A DNA stretch of 64,000 bases from Piscinibacter gummiphilus (GTDB lineage: Bacteria > Pseudomonadota > Gammaproteobacteria > Burkholderiales > Burkholderiaceae_C), in contig NZ_CP015118.1 of NCBI RefSeq assembly GCF_002116905.1, positions 3,472,001 through 3,536,000 on the forward strand. Reading direction: 5' to 3'. Below, piece by piece: positions 51,209 to 59,347 of the stretch (positions are counted from its first letter, which is position 1; every line of letters begins with the position of its first letter). The notes beneath the pieces were generated by a model. That model did not search any database. It had not been told where the DNA came from and saw only the letters and a program-made list of their open reading frames with translations. The position numbers and the translations under genes were made by a program.

Positions 51209-52620
51209 GCGTGGTCGACGATGAATCGCTTGACCCGCTCGGCGTCGGCCGGCATCGCCTCGAAGCGCTTGGGCAACTGCTCGATGCCCTCCAGCGCCGC
51301 CGGGCGTTCTGGCTGGCGGCCGAGGGCCTCCACGATGGTGTCGGCGAACTTCACCGGCAGCGCGGTCTCGAGCACGATCATCGGCACGCCCGCCTCCAGC
51401 ACCTCGTGCGCCACCTTCAGGCCGTCGGCCGTGTGGGTGTCGATCATCGTGCCGAAGCGTTCGAACGTGTCACGGATGGTGGCCAGGCGGTCGGCGTGGG
51501 TGCTGTGGCCCGACTGGAAGCCGTACACCGCGATGCGCTCGAACTGCTCGGGCGTGAGGGTGAAGTGGCCGGTCGTCTCGAGCTGCGTCTTGAACAGGTC
51601 CTGCGTCACCGCGCCGTCGCGGCCCAGCAGGTCGAACACGAAGCGCTCGAAGTTCGAGGCCTTCGAGATGTCCATCGACGGGCTCGACGTTTCGTACGTC
51701 TCGGCGCTGGCGCGCGGGCGGTACGTGCCGGTGCGGAAGAACTCGTCGAGCACGCGGTTCTCGTTCGTGGCGAGCACGAGGCGCTTGACGGGCAGGCCCA
51801 TCATGCGGGCCACGTGGCCGGCGCAGATGTTGCCGAAGTTGCCCGACGGCACCGCAAAGCTCACTCGCTCGTCCTCGCTCTTCGTGGCCTGGAAGTAGCC
51901 GGCGAAGTAGTAGACCACCTGGGCCAGCAGGCGGGCCCAGTTGATCGAGTTGACGGTGCCGATCTTGTACTGGCGCTTGAACGCGAGGTCGTTCGAGACG
52001 GCCTTGACGATGTCCTGGCAGTCGTCGAACACCCCTTCGACACACAGGTTGTGGATGTTCGGATCCTGCAGGCTGAACATCTGGGCCTGCTGGAACGCGC
52101 TCATGCGGCCCAGCGGCGACAGCATGAAGACGTTGACGCCCTTCTTGCCGCGCATCGCGTACTCGGCCGCGCTGCCCGTGTCACCGGACGTGGCGCCGAG
52201 GATGTTGAGCGTCTCGCCGCGGCGGCCCAGTTCGTATTCGAACAGGTTGCCGAGCAGCTGCATCGCCATGTCCTTGAACGCCAGCGTGGGGCCGTTGGAC
52301 AGGGCCTCCAGGTGCAGGCCCGGCTCCAGCGTCTTCAGCGGCACGATGGCGTCGGTGCCGAACACCTCGCGGGTGTACGTCTTCTGCACGAGGGCGCGCA
52401 GGTCGTTTGCCGGGATGTCGTCGATGAAGCGCGACAGGATCTCGAACGCGAGGTCCGGGTACGACAGGCCGCGCCACTGCGCGAGCGTGGCCTTGCCGAT
52501 CACCGGGTAGTGCGTGGGCAGGTACAGGCCGCCGTCCGGGGCCAGGCCTTCCAGCAGGATGTCGGAGAAACCGCGGGGTGTCTGCTGGTCGGCCGGGGTG
52601 CGCGTGCTGATGTACTTCAT
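51205..52620 (-). CDS. thrC: Threonine synthase
   Basis: PLP enzyme making threonine from O-phosphohomoserine. 471 residues. N terminus MKYISTRTP, ILLEGLAPDGGLYLPT, PLP-Lys block LAFKDMAMQLLGN near residue 116, then LGATSGDTGSAAEYAM and VPSGNFGNICAGHVAR, typical of the long ThrC class. It starts 1 base before the hom stop region and overlaps mobB by 4, so it is part of one coupled run with hom. Confidence 0.97.
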   Translation of the reverse strand: MKYISTRTPADQQTPRGFSDILLEGLAPDGGLYLPTHYPVIGKATLAQWRGLSYPDLAFEILSRFIDDIPANDLRALVQKTYTREVFGTDAIVPLKTLEPGLHLEALSNGPTLAFKDMAMQLLGNLFEYELGRRGETLNILGATSGDTGSAAEYAMRGKKGVNVFMLSPLGRMSAFQQAQMFSLQDPNIHNLCVEGVFDDCQDIVKAVSNDLAFKRQYKIGTVNSINWARLLAQVVYYFAGYFQATKSEDERVSFAVPSGNFGNICAGHVARMMGLPVKRLVLATNENRVLDEFFRTGTYRPRASAETYETSSPSMDISKASNFERFVFDLLGRDGAVTQDLFKTQLETTGHFTLTPEQFERIAVYGFQSGHSTHADRLATIRDTFERFGTMIDTHTADGLKVAHEVLEAGVPMIVLETALPVKFADTIVEALGRQPERPAALEGIEQLPKRFEAMPADAERVKRFIVDHA

Positions 52621-52621
52621 G

Positions 52622-53932
52622 TCAGCTCAGCTCTTCCTTGCGGATGCGCACGATGGGGGCGAGCACCGTGGGCAGCGCCTGCATCGCGGTGATGGCCTGG
52701 TTCATGTCGCCTTCGCGCGTGTCGTGCGTGAGGATGATGACGTCGGTCTTCGATTCGCCCTCGGCCGACTCGCGCTGCAGCAGCGCGTCGATCGAGATGT
52801 TGCGGTCGGCCAGGATGCCGGTGATCTTCGCAAGCACGCCGGCCTGGTCGGCCACCTGCAGGCGCAGGTAGAACGACGTGACCACGTCCTCGATGGGCAG
52901 CACCGGCGTGGCGGCGAGCTGGCCCGGCTGGAAGGCCAGGTGCGGCACGCGGTGGTCCGGGTCGGCGGTGTGCAGGCGGGTGATGTCGACCAGGTCGGCG
53001 ACGACGGCCGACGCGGTGGGTTCGCTGCCCGCGCCCTTGCCGTAGTACAGCGTGGTGCCCACGGCATCGCCATGGACCACGACGGCGTTCATCGCGCCTT
53101 CGACGTTCGCGAGCAGGCGCTTGGCCGGCACGAGCGTCGGGTGCACGCGCAGCTCGATGCCGGTGTCGCGGCGCTTCGTGATGCCCAGCAGCTTGATGCG
53201 GTAGCCCAGCTGCTCGGCGTAGGTGATGTCGGCGGCGGCCAGCTTCGTGATGCCCTCGACGTGGGCGCGGTCGAACTGCACCGGGATGCCGAACGCGATG
53301 GCGCTCATCAGCGTGACCTTGTGGCCGGCGTCGATGCCCTCGATGTCGAAGGTGGGGTCGGCTTCGGCGTAGCCGAGGCGCTGCGCTTCCTTGAGCACGA
53401 CGTCGAAGTCGAGGCCCTTGTCGCGCATCTCCGACAGGATGAAGTTCGTGGTGCCGTTGATGATGCCGGCGAGCCACTGGATGCGGTTGGCCGACAGGCC
53501 TTCGCGCAGGGCCTTGATGATGGGGATGCCCCCGGCCACGGCGGCCTCGAAGGCCACGACCACGCCCTTGGCCTGCGCCGCGGCGAAGATCTCGGTGCCG
53601 TGCACGGCCAGCAGCGCCTTGTTGGCGGTGACCACGTGCTTGCCGGCCGCGATGGCTTCCATGACCAGCGCCTTGGCGATGCCGTAGCCGCCGATCAGCT
53701 CGACGACGATGTCGATCTCGGGGTTCGCGATCACCTGGCGGGCGTCCGCCACCACTTCGACGTCGCTGCCGACGACCGACTTCGCCCGGGCCACGTCCAG
53801 GTCGGCCACCATCGAAATGCGAATGCTGCGGCCCGCGCGGCGGCGGATCTCTTCTTCGTTGCGAAGCAGCACGTTGTAGGTGCCGCTGCCGACGGTGCCG
53901 ATGCCCAACAGGCCGACTTGGATGGGTTTCAT
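52622..53932 (-). CDS. hom: Homoserine dehydrogenase
   Basis: Reduces aspartate semialdehyde to homoserine, 436 residues. NAD(P)-binding VGLLGIGTVGSGTYNVLLR at the N terminus, VTANKALLAVHGTEIF, AVAGGIPIIKALREGLSAN, GIINGTTNFILSEM, then YAEADPTFDIEGIDAGHK. A C-terminal ACT domain (VADQAGVLAKITGILADRNI) probably binds threonine for feedback control. Downstream thrC follows after 1 base; upstream alaA ends 61 bases away. Confidence 0.97.
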   Translation of the reverse strand: MKPIQVGLLGIGTVGSGTYNVLLRNEEEIRRRAGRSIRISMVADLDVARAKSVVGSDVEVVADARQVIANPEIDIVVELIGGYGIAKALVMEAIAAGKHVVTANKALLAVHGTEIFAAAQAKGVVVAFEAAVAGGIPIIKALREGLSANRIQWLAGIINGTTNFILSEMRDKGLDFDVVLKEAQRLGYAEADPTFDIEGIDAGHKVTLMSAIAFGIPVQFDRAHVEGITKLAAADITYAEQLGYRIKLLGITKRRDTGIELRVHPTLVPAKRLLANVEGAMNAVVVHGDAVGTTLYYGKGAGSEPTASAVVADLVDITRLHTADPDHRVPHLAFQPGQLAATPVLPIEDVVTSFYLRLQVADQAGVLAKITGILADRNISIDALLQRESAEGESKTDVIILTHDTREGDMNQAITAMQALPTVLAPIVRIRKEELS

Positions 53933-53993
53933 GGTCTAACCGGCCTTGTGGGCCGCAGTGGTGGAACGTTGAGGGAAGGAGTTGCCGGGGTGT

Positions 53994-55229
53994 TCAGGTG
54001 CCGTGGCGCTTGCGGTAGCCATGGAGGAACCGCGCGATGCGGCCCACGGCGTCCGTCAGGTCGTCCGAGTTCGGCAGGAACACGAGGCGGAAGTGGTCGG
54101 GGTGGATCCAGTTGAAGCCCGTGCCCTGCACGATCAGCACCTTCTCCTCGGCCAGCAGGTCGTACGCGAACTGCTGGTCGTCGGCGATGGGGTACACCTT
54201 CGGGTCGAGGCGCGGGAACATGTAGAGCGCACCCTTCGGCTTCACGCAGGTGACGCCGGGGATGTCGGTGAGCAGCTGGTGCGCGAGGTCGCGCTGGCGG
54301 CGCAGGCGGCCGCCCGGCGCGACCAGGTCGTTGATGCTCTGGTAGCCACCGAGCGCGGTCTGGATCGCGAGCTGGCCGGGCGTGTTCGCGCACAGGCGCA
54401 GCGAGGCCAGCATGTTCAGGCCCTCGATGTAGTCCTTCGCGCGGCGCTTGTCGCCCGACACCACCATCCAGCCGGCGCGGTAGCCGCACGAGCGGTAGTT
54501 CTTCGAGAGGCCGTTGAAGGTGACGAAGAACACGTCGTCGGCGAGCGAGGCGATGCTCGTGTGCGTGTTGCCGTCGTACAGCGTCTTGTCGTAGATCTCG
54601 TCGGCGAACACGATCAGCTGGTGCTCACGCGCCACCTGCACGATCTCGCGCAGCAGGCTGTCGGGGTACAGCGCGCCGGTGGGGTTGTTCGGGTTGATGA
54701 CGACGATGCCCTTCGTGCGGGGCGTGATCTTCGCGCGGATGTCGGCGATGTCGGGCATCCAGTCGCTCTGCTCGTCGCAGATGTAGTGCACCGGCGTGCC
54801 ACCCGACAGGCCGGCCACGGCCGTGTGCAGCGGGTAGTCGGGCGACGGGATCAGCAACTCGTCGCCGTCGTTGAGCAGCGCGTTCATGCTCATCGCGATC
54901 AGCTCGGATGCGCCGTTGCCCAGGTACACGTCGTCGACGGTCACGCCGGCCACGTTCTTCTGCTGCATGTAGTGGACGATGGCCTTGCGCGGAGCAAAGA
55001 GGCCCTTGCTGTCGGTGTAGCCGGCGGCCACCTGCGACGGCAGGTTGCGGATCATGTCCTGCACGATCTCGTCGGGCGGCTCGAGGCCGAACGCGGCGAC
55101 GTTGCCGATGTTCAGCTTGATGATGCGGTGCCCCTCTTCCTCCATCTGCCGCGCCTTGTCGAGCACGGGCCCGCGGATGTCGTACGCGACGTTGGCCAGC
55201 TTGCCGGACTTGAGGATGGGCTTCAACAC
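53994..55229 (-). CDS. alaA: Alanine-synthesising aminotransferase AlaA
   Basis: Class I PLP aminotransferase of the AlaA (glutamate-pyruvate) type, 411 residues from GTG 55229, which is preceded by GGAG with a 5-base spacer. N terminus LKPILKSGKLANVAYDIRG, then IIKLNIGNVAAFG, YTDSKGLFAPRKAIV, GNGASELIAMSMNALL, INPNNPTGALYPDS and PLP-Lys in FNGLSKNYRSCGYRAGW. An upstream ATG at 55274 would add 15 residues but has no ribosome site. The hom-thrC genes follow on the same strand, a standard Burkholderiales order. Confidence 0.93.
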   Translation of the reverse strand: MLKPILKSGKLANVAYDIRGPVLDKARQMEEEGHRIIKLNIGNVAAFGLEPPDEIVQDMIRNLPSQVAAGYTDSKGLFAPRKAIVHYMQQKNVAGVTVDDVYLGNGASELIAMSMNALLNDGDELLIPSPDYPLHTAVAGLSGGTPVHYICDEQSDWMPDIADIRAKITPRTKGIVVINPNNPTGALYPDSLLREIVQVAREHQLIVFADEIYDKTLYDGNTHTSIASLADDVFFVTFNGLSKNYRSCGYRAGWMVVSGDKRRAKDYIEGLNMLASLRLCANTPGQLAIQTALGGYQSINDLVAPGGRLRRQRDLAHQLLTDIPGVTCVKPKGALYMFPRLDPKVYPIADDQQFAYDLLAEEKVLIVQGTGFNWIHPDHFRLVFLPNSDDLTDAVGRIARFLHGYRKRHGT

Positions 55230-55284
55230 GGGGTCTCCGGAGGGGGTGATGGTGCGCGGGGCGATGCGATACACCAGCGAAACC

Positions 55285-55290
55285 TATAAT
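55285..55290 (+). promoter_or_regulatory. -10 box very close to the Mth938-like gene start
   Basis: Perfect TATAAT ending 8 bases before the ATG at 55299. Transcription would start at about 55297, giving a leaderless or nearly leaderless mRNA. No clear -35 box. Confidence 0.45.
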
Positions 55291-55298
55291 TTAACCAT

Positions 55299-55691
55299 AT
55301 GAAGCTGCATGCCGACCGCCTCGAAGGCGTCAACGCCGTGTTCGGGCACGGCCCGGGCGAGATCTCCGTCAACAACACGGTGTTCCGTCACAGCGTGATC
55401 GTGCCATGGAAGGGCGACATCGTCGCCTGGGACGCCGACACGTTCGAGGCCCTCACGCCCGCGCATTTCCAGCGCATCGCCGACCTCAAGCCCGAGCTCG
55501 TGATCTTCGGCAGCGGCCCGCGCATCCGCTTCCCTGCCCCGTCGCTGCTGCGCCCGCTGATCGAGCGTGGCGTGGGCCTCGAGACGATGGACACGGGCGC
55601 CGCCTGCCGCACGTACAACGTGCTCGCGGCCGAGGGACGCTCCGTCGTGCTCGCGGCGCTGCTGCCGTCCACGACGCCCCCGGGGCCGTGA
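55299..55691 (+). CDS. Mth938-like (DUF498) domain protein
   Basis: 130 residues. The domain pattern is VNNTVFRHSVIVPWKGDIVA, LKPELVIFGSGPRIRFPAP, RPLIERGVGLETMDTGAACR and TYNVLAAEGRSVVLAALLP. This is the Mth938/NDUFAF3-like fold; the human relative assists respiratory complex I assembly, but bacterial roles are unknown. No ribosome site precedes the ATG, agreeing with the -10 box only 8 bases away. It is divergent from alaA. Confidence 0.88.
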   Translation: MKLHADRLEGVNAVFGHGPGEISVNNTVFRHSVIVPWKGDIVAWDADTFEALTPAHFQRIADLKPELVIFGSGPRIRFPAPSLLRPLIERGVGLETMDTGAACRTYNVLAAEGRSVVLAALLPSTTPPGP

Positions 55692-55762
55692 GCTTCGCGA
55701 GTGTCGGGCTATCCCCCTAAGTGACGACCGGGTTGGTCGGGGATCGATAACGGCCGAGGCCT

Positions 55763-55768
55763 TATAAT
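55763..55768 (+). promoter_or_regulatory. Candidate -10 box for bcp
   Basis: TATAAT 46 bases before the bcp ATG, in a gap of 123 bases. No good -35 is spaced correctly. Confidence 0.45.
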
Positions 55769-55814
55769 CACGGGCTACGCCTCCCCAGACGGCGCAACTT
55801 CCCCGAAATTCTTC

Positions 55815-56291
55815 ATGACGCCAGCCCTCAACAAACCCCTCCCGGAATTTGAAGCGCTCGCAACCGGTGGCGTGAAGTTCACGCCGCAGGCTTTCGCCGG
55901 GCAAACTGTCGTTTTGTACTTTTACCCGAAAGACAATACTCCTGGATGCACCACGGAGGCCATGCAATTCCGTGACCGCCACAAGGATTTCGTGAAAGCG
56001 GGCGCCATCGTGTTCGGTGTCTCGCGCGACAACATGAGCTCGCACGACAAATTCAAGCAAAACCTTGAATTGCCCTTCGAGCTGATCGCCGATACCGAAG
56101 AAAAGCTCTGCCACATGTTCGGCGTCGTGAAGAACAAGATCATGTACGGCAAGAAGGTCAAGGGCATCGAGCGCAGCACCTTCCTGATCGACGGCAGCGG
56201 CGTGCTCCGCGCCGAGTGGCGCGGCCTCAAGGTCGCCGGCCACGTCGACGAGGTGCTCAAGGAAGTCAAGGCGCTCAAGAAGACCGCCTGA
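55815..56291 (+). CDS. bcp: Thioredoxin-dependent peroxiredoxin Bcp (PrxQ)
   Basis: Reduces hydroperoxides. 158 residues. Peroxidatic Cys 45 in FYPKDNTPGCTTEAMQFRD; the usual nearby resolving Cys at position 50 is Met here. A third Cys remains at 99 (EEKLCHMFG). By E. coli Bcp numbering this is a C45/C99 form, so the enzyme may work as a 1-Cys type or use C99. Later block GIERSTFLIDGSGVLRAEW is typical. A strong terminator follows. Confidence 0.94.
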   Translation: MTPALNKPLPEFEALATGGVKFTPQAFAGQTVVLYFYPKDNTPGCTTEAMQFRDRHKDFVKAGAIVFGVSRDNMSSHDKFKQNLELPFELIADTEEKLCHMFGVVKNKIMYGKKVKGIERSTFLIDGSGVLRAEWRGLKVAGHVDEVLKEVKALKKTA

Positions 56292-56341
56292 ACTTTCACT
56301 TGAACTTTCCGTTTCCCCGGATACTCCCGGGCAAACACGCG

Positions 56342-56368
56342 AAAAGCCGGCCCTGTGCCGGCTTTTTT
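56342..56368 (+). terminator. Intrinsic terminator of bcp
   Basis: Perfect 10-bp stem AAAAGCCGGC (56342-56351) and GCCGGCTTTT (56357-56366), a 5-base loop, and T-run 56363-56368, 50 bases after the bcp stop. Confidence 0.9.
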
Positions 56369-56398
56369 CATTTCCATACTGCGTGTGTCAAACGGCGC

Positions 56399-56426
56399 TT
56401 GAGCCGCCAACCAAGATGTGCATAAT
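56399..56426 (+). promoter_or_regulatory. Candidate promoter of a short transcript before phoH
   Basis: TTGAGC (56399-56404) and CATAAT (56421-56426) with a 16-base spacer. It lies between the bcp terminator and another terminator-like hairpin. Confidence 0.45.
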
Positions 56427-56432
56427 CAAATC

Positions 56433-56498
56433 ATGTTTGTGAGCCGTGATACACGCCACCCCCCATCGAAGCCGCACGGGCGACTGTGCGGCTTTTTT
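56433..56498 (+). ncRNA. Possible small RNA or attenuated leader upstream of the phoH-like gene
   Basis: Inferred transcript of about 66 bases from the promoter candidate to the hairpin at 56469-56498. It has no good ORF. I recognise no known RNA family. It could be a separate small RNA or a leader that ends early before the PIN-PhoH gene. Confidence 0.35.
56469..56498 (+). terminator. Terminator-like hairpin before the phoH-like gene
   Basis: AAGCCGCAC (56469-56477) and GTGCGGCTT (56486-56494), a perfect 9-bp stem with an 8-base loop and T-run 56493-56498. It ends 24 bases before the PIN-PhoH ATG. Confidence 0.8.
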
Positions 56499-56522
56499 GT
56501 TTCCCAGCCCACCTGAACGCCC

Positions 56523-58175
56523 ATGCCACTGCCCAAGCCGCCTGCCAAACGTGCCAGTCTCCTGACCCCCGCCGACTTCGAATCGCAGGCCGCGCCCAAA
56601 CCGGGCAAACGGACCACCCAGAAACACCCCGCCTCCGAGCCCGCGCCCGCCGCGCTCGACCTGTACGAGCCGCCGCGTGAAGCGGCCCCGGTCGTCGCCC
56701 CGGTGCTGGCCCGCCCTGCCCCCGCTGCGCAGCGCCCCGTCGCGCAGCCGAAGCCGCGCAAGCCGAAGAGCACCGGCCCGGCCAAGCTGTTCGTGCTGGA
56801 CACCAACGTGTTGATGCACGACCCGATGTGCCTGTTCCGCTTCGAGGAACACGACGTCTACCTGCCCATGATCACGCTCGAAGAGCTGGACGATCACAAG
56901 AAGGGCATGTCGGAAGTGGCGCGCAACGCCCGCCAGGTCAGCCGCGACCTCGACGCGCTGGCCGCGAGCCTGTCCGAGCGGCCGGGCGGCGACATGGCCG
57001 ACGGCCTGCCGCTCTCGGGCACCGGCCACCGCGAGGCCGGCGGCAAGCTGTTCTTCCAGACGAAGCTGCTCAACGTGGAACTGCCGGCCGGACTGCCCCA
57101 GGGCAAGGCCGACAACCAGATCCTCGGTGTCGTGAAGGCCCTGCGCGACGCGCACCCGGGCCGCGAGGTGGTGCTGGTGTCGAAGGACATCAACATGCGC
57201 ATCAAGTCCCGTGCACTGGGACTGGCCGCGGAAGACTACTTCAACGACAAGACCCTCGACGACGGCGACCTGCTCTACACCGGCGTGCAGGCCCTGCCCC
57301 CGGACTTCTGGGACCTGCATGGCAAGACCATGGAGAGCTGGAACCAGGGCGGCCTCACGTACTACCGCATCAGCGGCCCGCTCGTGCCGTCGCTGCTGAT
57401 CAACCAGTTCGTGTTCCTCGAGGCGCCGGGCGCCACGCCGCTCTACGCGAAGGTCACCGAGATCACCGGCAAGACCGCGGTGCTGCGCACGCTGCGCGAG
57501 TACACCCACCAGAAGAATGCCGTGTGGGGCGTCACCGCGCGCAATCGCGAGCAGAACTTCGGCCTCAACCTGCTGATGGACCCCGACTGCGACTTCATCA
57601 CGCTGACCGGCACTGCCGGTACCGGCAAGACGCTGATGACACTGGCCGCCGCGCTGTCGCAGGTGATGGACGACCGCCGCTACACGGAGATCATCGTGAC
57701 GCGTGTCACGGTTCCCGTGGGCGAGGACATCGGCTTCCTGCCGGGCACCGAGGAAGAGAAGATGTCGCCGTGGATGGGCGCGCTCGACGACAACCTCGAG
57801 GTGCTGTCGAAGACCGATGGCGCCGCGGGCGAATGGGGCCGCGCCGCCACGAACGACCTCGTGCGCAGCAAGATCAAGATCAAGAGCCTGAACTTCATGC
57901 GCGGGCGAACCTTCCTGAACAAGTTCGTCATCATCGACGAGGCCCAGAACCTGACGCCGAAGCAGATGAAGACGCTGATCACCCGCGCCGGCCCCGGCAC
58001 GAAGATCGTGTGCCTCGGCAACCTGGCCCAGATCGACACGCCGTACCTCACCGAAGGCAGCTCCGGCCTCACCTACGCGGTGGACCGCTTCAAGGGCTGG
58101 CCGCACAGCGGCCACGTCACGCTCGCGCGCGGGGAACGCTCGCGGCTCGCCGACTTCGCGTCCGAAGTGCTCTGA
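56523..58175 (+). CDS. PIN-PhoH fusion protein (PhoH2-like RNA helicase/ribonuclease)
   Basis: 550 residues. Residues 1-86 are basic, Pro/Ala-rich and probably disordered. A PIN nuclease domain begins at about 88 (LFVLDTNVLMHDP with Asp 93; later ITLEELDDHKKG; VLVSKDINMRIKSRALG). A PhoH ATPase domain follows, with Walker A GTAGTGKT near 363 and Walker B IIDEAQNLTPKQMKTLITRA. PIN-PhoH proteins of this type act as RNA-unwinding ribonucleases in established cases. No clear ribosome site precedes the ATG, and a terminator-like hairpin ends 24 bases upstream, so expression may depend on readthrough. A strong terminator follows. Confidence 0.9.
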   Translation: MPLPKPPAKRASLLTPADFESQAAPKPGKRTTQKHPASEPAPAALDLYEPPREAAPVVAPVLARPAPAAQRPVAQPKPRKPKSTGPAKLFVLDTNVLMHDPMCLFRFEEHDVYLPMITLEELDDHKKGMSEVARNARQVSRDLDALAASLSERPGGDMADGLPLSGTGHREAGGKLFFQTKLLNVELPAGLPQGKADNQILGVVKALRDAHPGREVVLVSKDINMRIKSRALGLAAEDYFNDKTLDDGDLLYTGVQALPPDFWDLHGKTMESWNQGGLTYYRISGPLVPSLLINQFVFLEAPGATPLYAKVTEITGKTAVLRTLREYTHQKNAVWGVTARNREQNFGLNLLMDPDCDFITLTGTAGTGKTLMTLAAALSQVMDDRRYTEIIVTRVTVPVGEDIGFLPGTEEEKMSPWMGALDDNLEVLSKTDGAAGEWGRAATNDLVRSKIKIKSLNFMRGRTFLNKFVIIDEAQNLTPKQMKTLITRAGPGTKIVCLGNLAQIDTPYLTEGSSGLTYAVDRFKGWPHSGHVTLARGERSRLADFASEVL

Positions 58176-58193
58176 TCCTTCCCGCTCCCGCGA

Positions 58194-58220
58194 AGCCCGG
58201 CCTCGGCCGGGCTTTTTTTC
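58194..58220 (+). terminator. Intrinsic terminator of the phoH-like gene
   Basis: AAGCCCGGC (58194-58202), 4-base loop, GCCGGGCTT (58207-58215), T-run 58214-58220. Confidence 0.9.
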
Positions 58221-58230
58221 GCGCGGCGCT

Positions 58231-58260
58231 TAATGCCGGCCGGACACCCGCCGCCTTGTG
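58231..58260 (+). promoter_or_regulatory. Conserved upstream block of flagellin gene 1 (candidate FliA promoter)
   Basis: TTAATGCC, 12 bases, GCCGCCTTGT, ending 54 bases before the ATG. The same two boxes with the same 12-base spacing precede flagellins 2 and 3. The geometry resembles FliA (sigma-28) sites, but the -10 GCCGCCTT departs from GCCGATAA. Confidence 0.45.
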
Positions 58261-58314
58261 CTGGGGACGGCATCCGATACCTGGGTGCCTCACCCCACCC
58301 AGGAGCACTCCACC

Positions 58315-59178
58315 ATGCTGAGCCTCAATACCAACGCCGCCGCCCTGTCGGCACAAAGCTCGGTCGGCAGCACCCAGAAGTCGCTGTCGACGTCGATGAC
58401 CCGCCTGAGCACGGGCTACCGCGTCAACTCCGCGATGGACGACGCCGCCGGCCTGCAGATCGCCACCCGCCTGAACGCCCAGACCCGTGGCCAGGCCGTT
58501 GCCCAGCGCAACACGCAGAACGGCATCTCGATGATGCAGACCGCCGAAGGCGCGTTCAACGAAGTCACCGACATGCTGCTGCGCATGAAGGACCTCGCCA
58601 CCGAAGCCTCGAACGGCACGGCCAGCACGAAGGACCAGCAGGCCATGCAGCTGGAATTCGACGCGCTGGGCCAGGAAATCGACAACATCATGAAGAACAC
58701 CTCGTTCGGCGGCGCCAAGCTGCTGGCGGGTGGTTCGCTGACCGCGGCCGTGTCCTTCCAGATCGGCGCCACCTCGGCCGAGAAGATGTCGCTGAACCTC
58801 GCGGCCGACATGACCCAGCTGGGCACCGACCTGAGCGCGTCGACGGCCAACTACAACGTCACCGCCGGCGTGACGGGCACGGAAATCTCGACCGCCACGG
58901 CCGCGAACGGCACGATCGACAAGATCAACACGGCCATCGACAGCGTCGGCAAGGTCCGCGCGCAGCTCGGCGCCGCGTCGAACCGCCTCGACCACGTCTA
59001 CAACAACCTGTCGAACATGAGCACGAACACCACACAGGCGCGTGGCCGCATCATGGACGTGGACTACGCCACGGAAACGGCGAACATGACGTCCAAGCAG
59101 ATGCTGATGCAAGCCGGCACCTCGATGCTCAAGCAATCGAGCAGCATGTCGCAGCTCGTGATGTCGCTGATGCAGTAA
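58315..59178 (+). CDS. fliC: Flagellin 1
   Basis: 287-residue filament subunit, exported by the flagellar type III apparatus. The conserved D0/D1 N terminus (LSLNTNAAALSAQSS; STGYRVNSAMDDAAGLQIA; NGISMMQTAEGAFNEVTDML) and C terminus (LGAASNRLDHVYNNLSNM; TETANMTSKQMLMQAGTSML) flank a short central region (residues about 160-205) rich in Thr, Ser and Ala. There is no bulky D2/D3 insert. AGGAG lies 9 bases before the ATG. A private terminator follows. Near-identical to flagellins 2 and 3 outside the centre; the numbering is mine. Confidence 0.95.
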   Translation: MLSLNTNAAALSAQSSVGSTQKSLSTSMTRLSTGYRVNSAMDDAAGLQIATRLNAQTRGQAVAQRNTQNGISMMQTAEGAFNEVTDMLLRMKDLATEASNGTASTKDQQAMQLEFDALGQEIDNIMKNTSFGGAKLLAGGSLTAAVSFQIGATSAEKMSLNLAADMTQLGTDLSASTANYNVTAGVTGTEISTATAANGTIDKINTAIDSVGKVRAQLGAASNRLDHVYNNLSNMSTNTTQARGRIMDVDYATETANMTSKQMLMQAGTSMLKQSSSMSQLVMSLMQ

Positions 59179-59197
59179 GCCGCATCACCGCAGGAAG

Positions 59198-59224
59198 AAG
59201 CCGGGCCGAGCGCCCGGCTTTTTT
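59198..59224 (+). terminator. Intrinsic terminator of flagellin 1
   Basis: AAGCCGGGC (59198-59206), 5-base loop, GCCCGGCTT (59212-59220), T-run 59219-59224. Confidence 0.9.
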
Positions 59225-59259
59225 CTTTTCCCGCCCTCGTCTTTTTCTTCACGCGGCAT

Positions 59260-59289
59260 TTAACGCCCGGTCACAACCAGCCGCCTTGT
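59260..59289 (+). promoter_or_regulatory. Conserved upstream block of flagellin gene 2 (candidate FliA promoter)
   Basis: TTAACGCC, 12 bases, GCCGCCTTGT, ending 58 bases before the ATG; the same pattern as before flagellin 1. Confidence 0.45.
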
Positions 59290-59347
59290 GATCGGGAGGG
59301 CATCCCGAACGGTGGTGCCTCGAACCCACCCCCAGGAGCAATCCACC

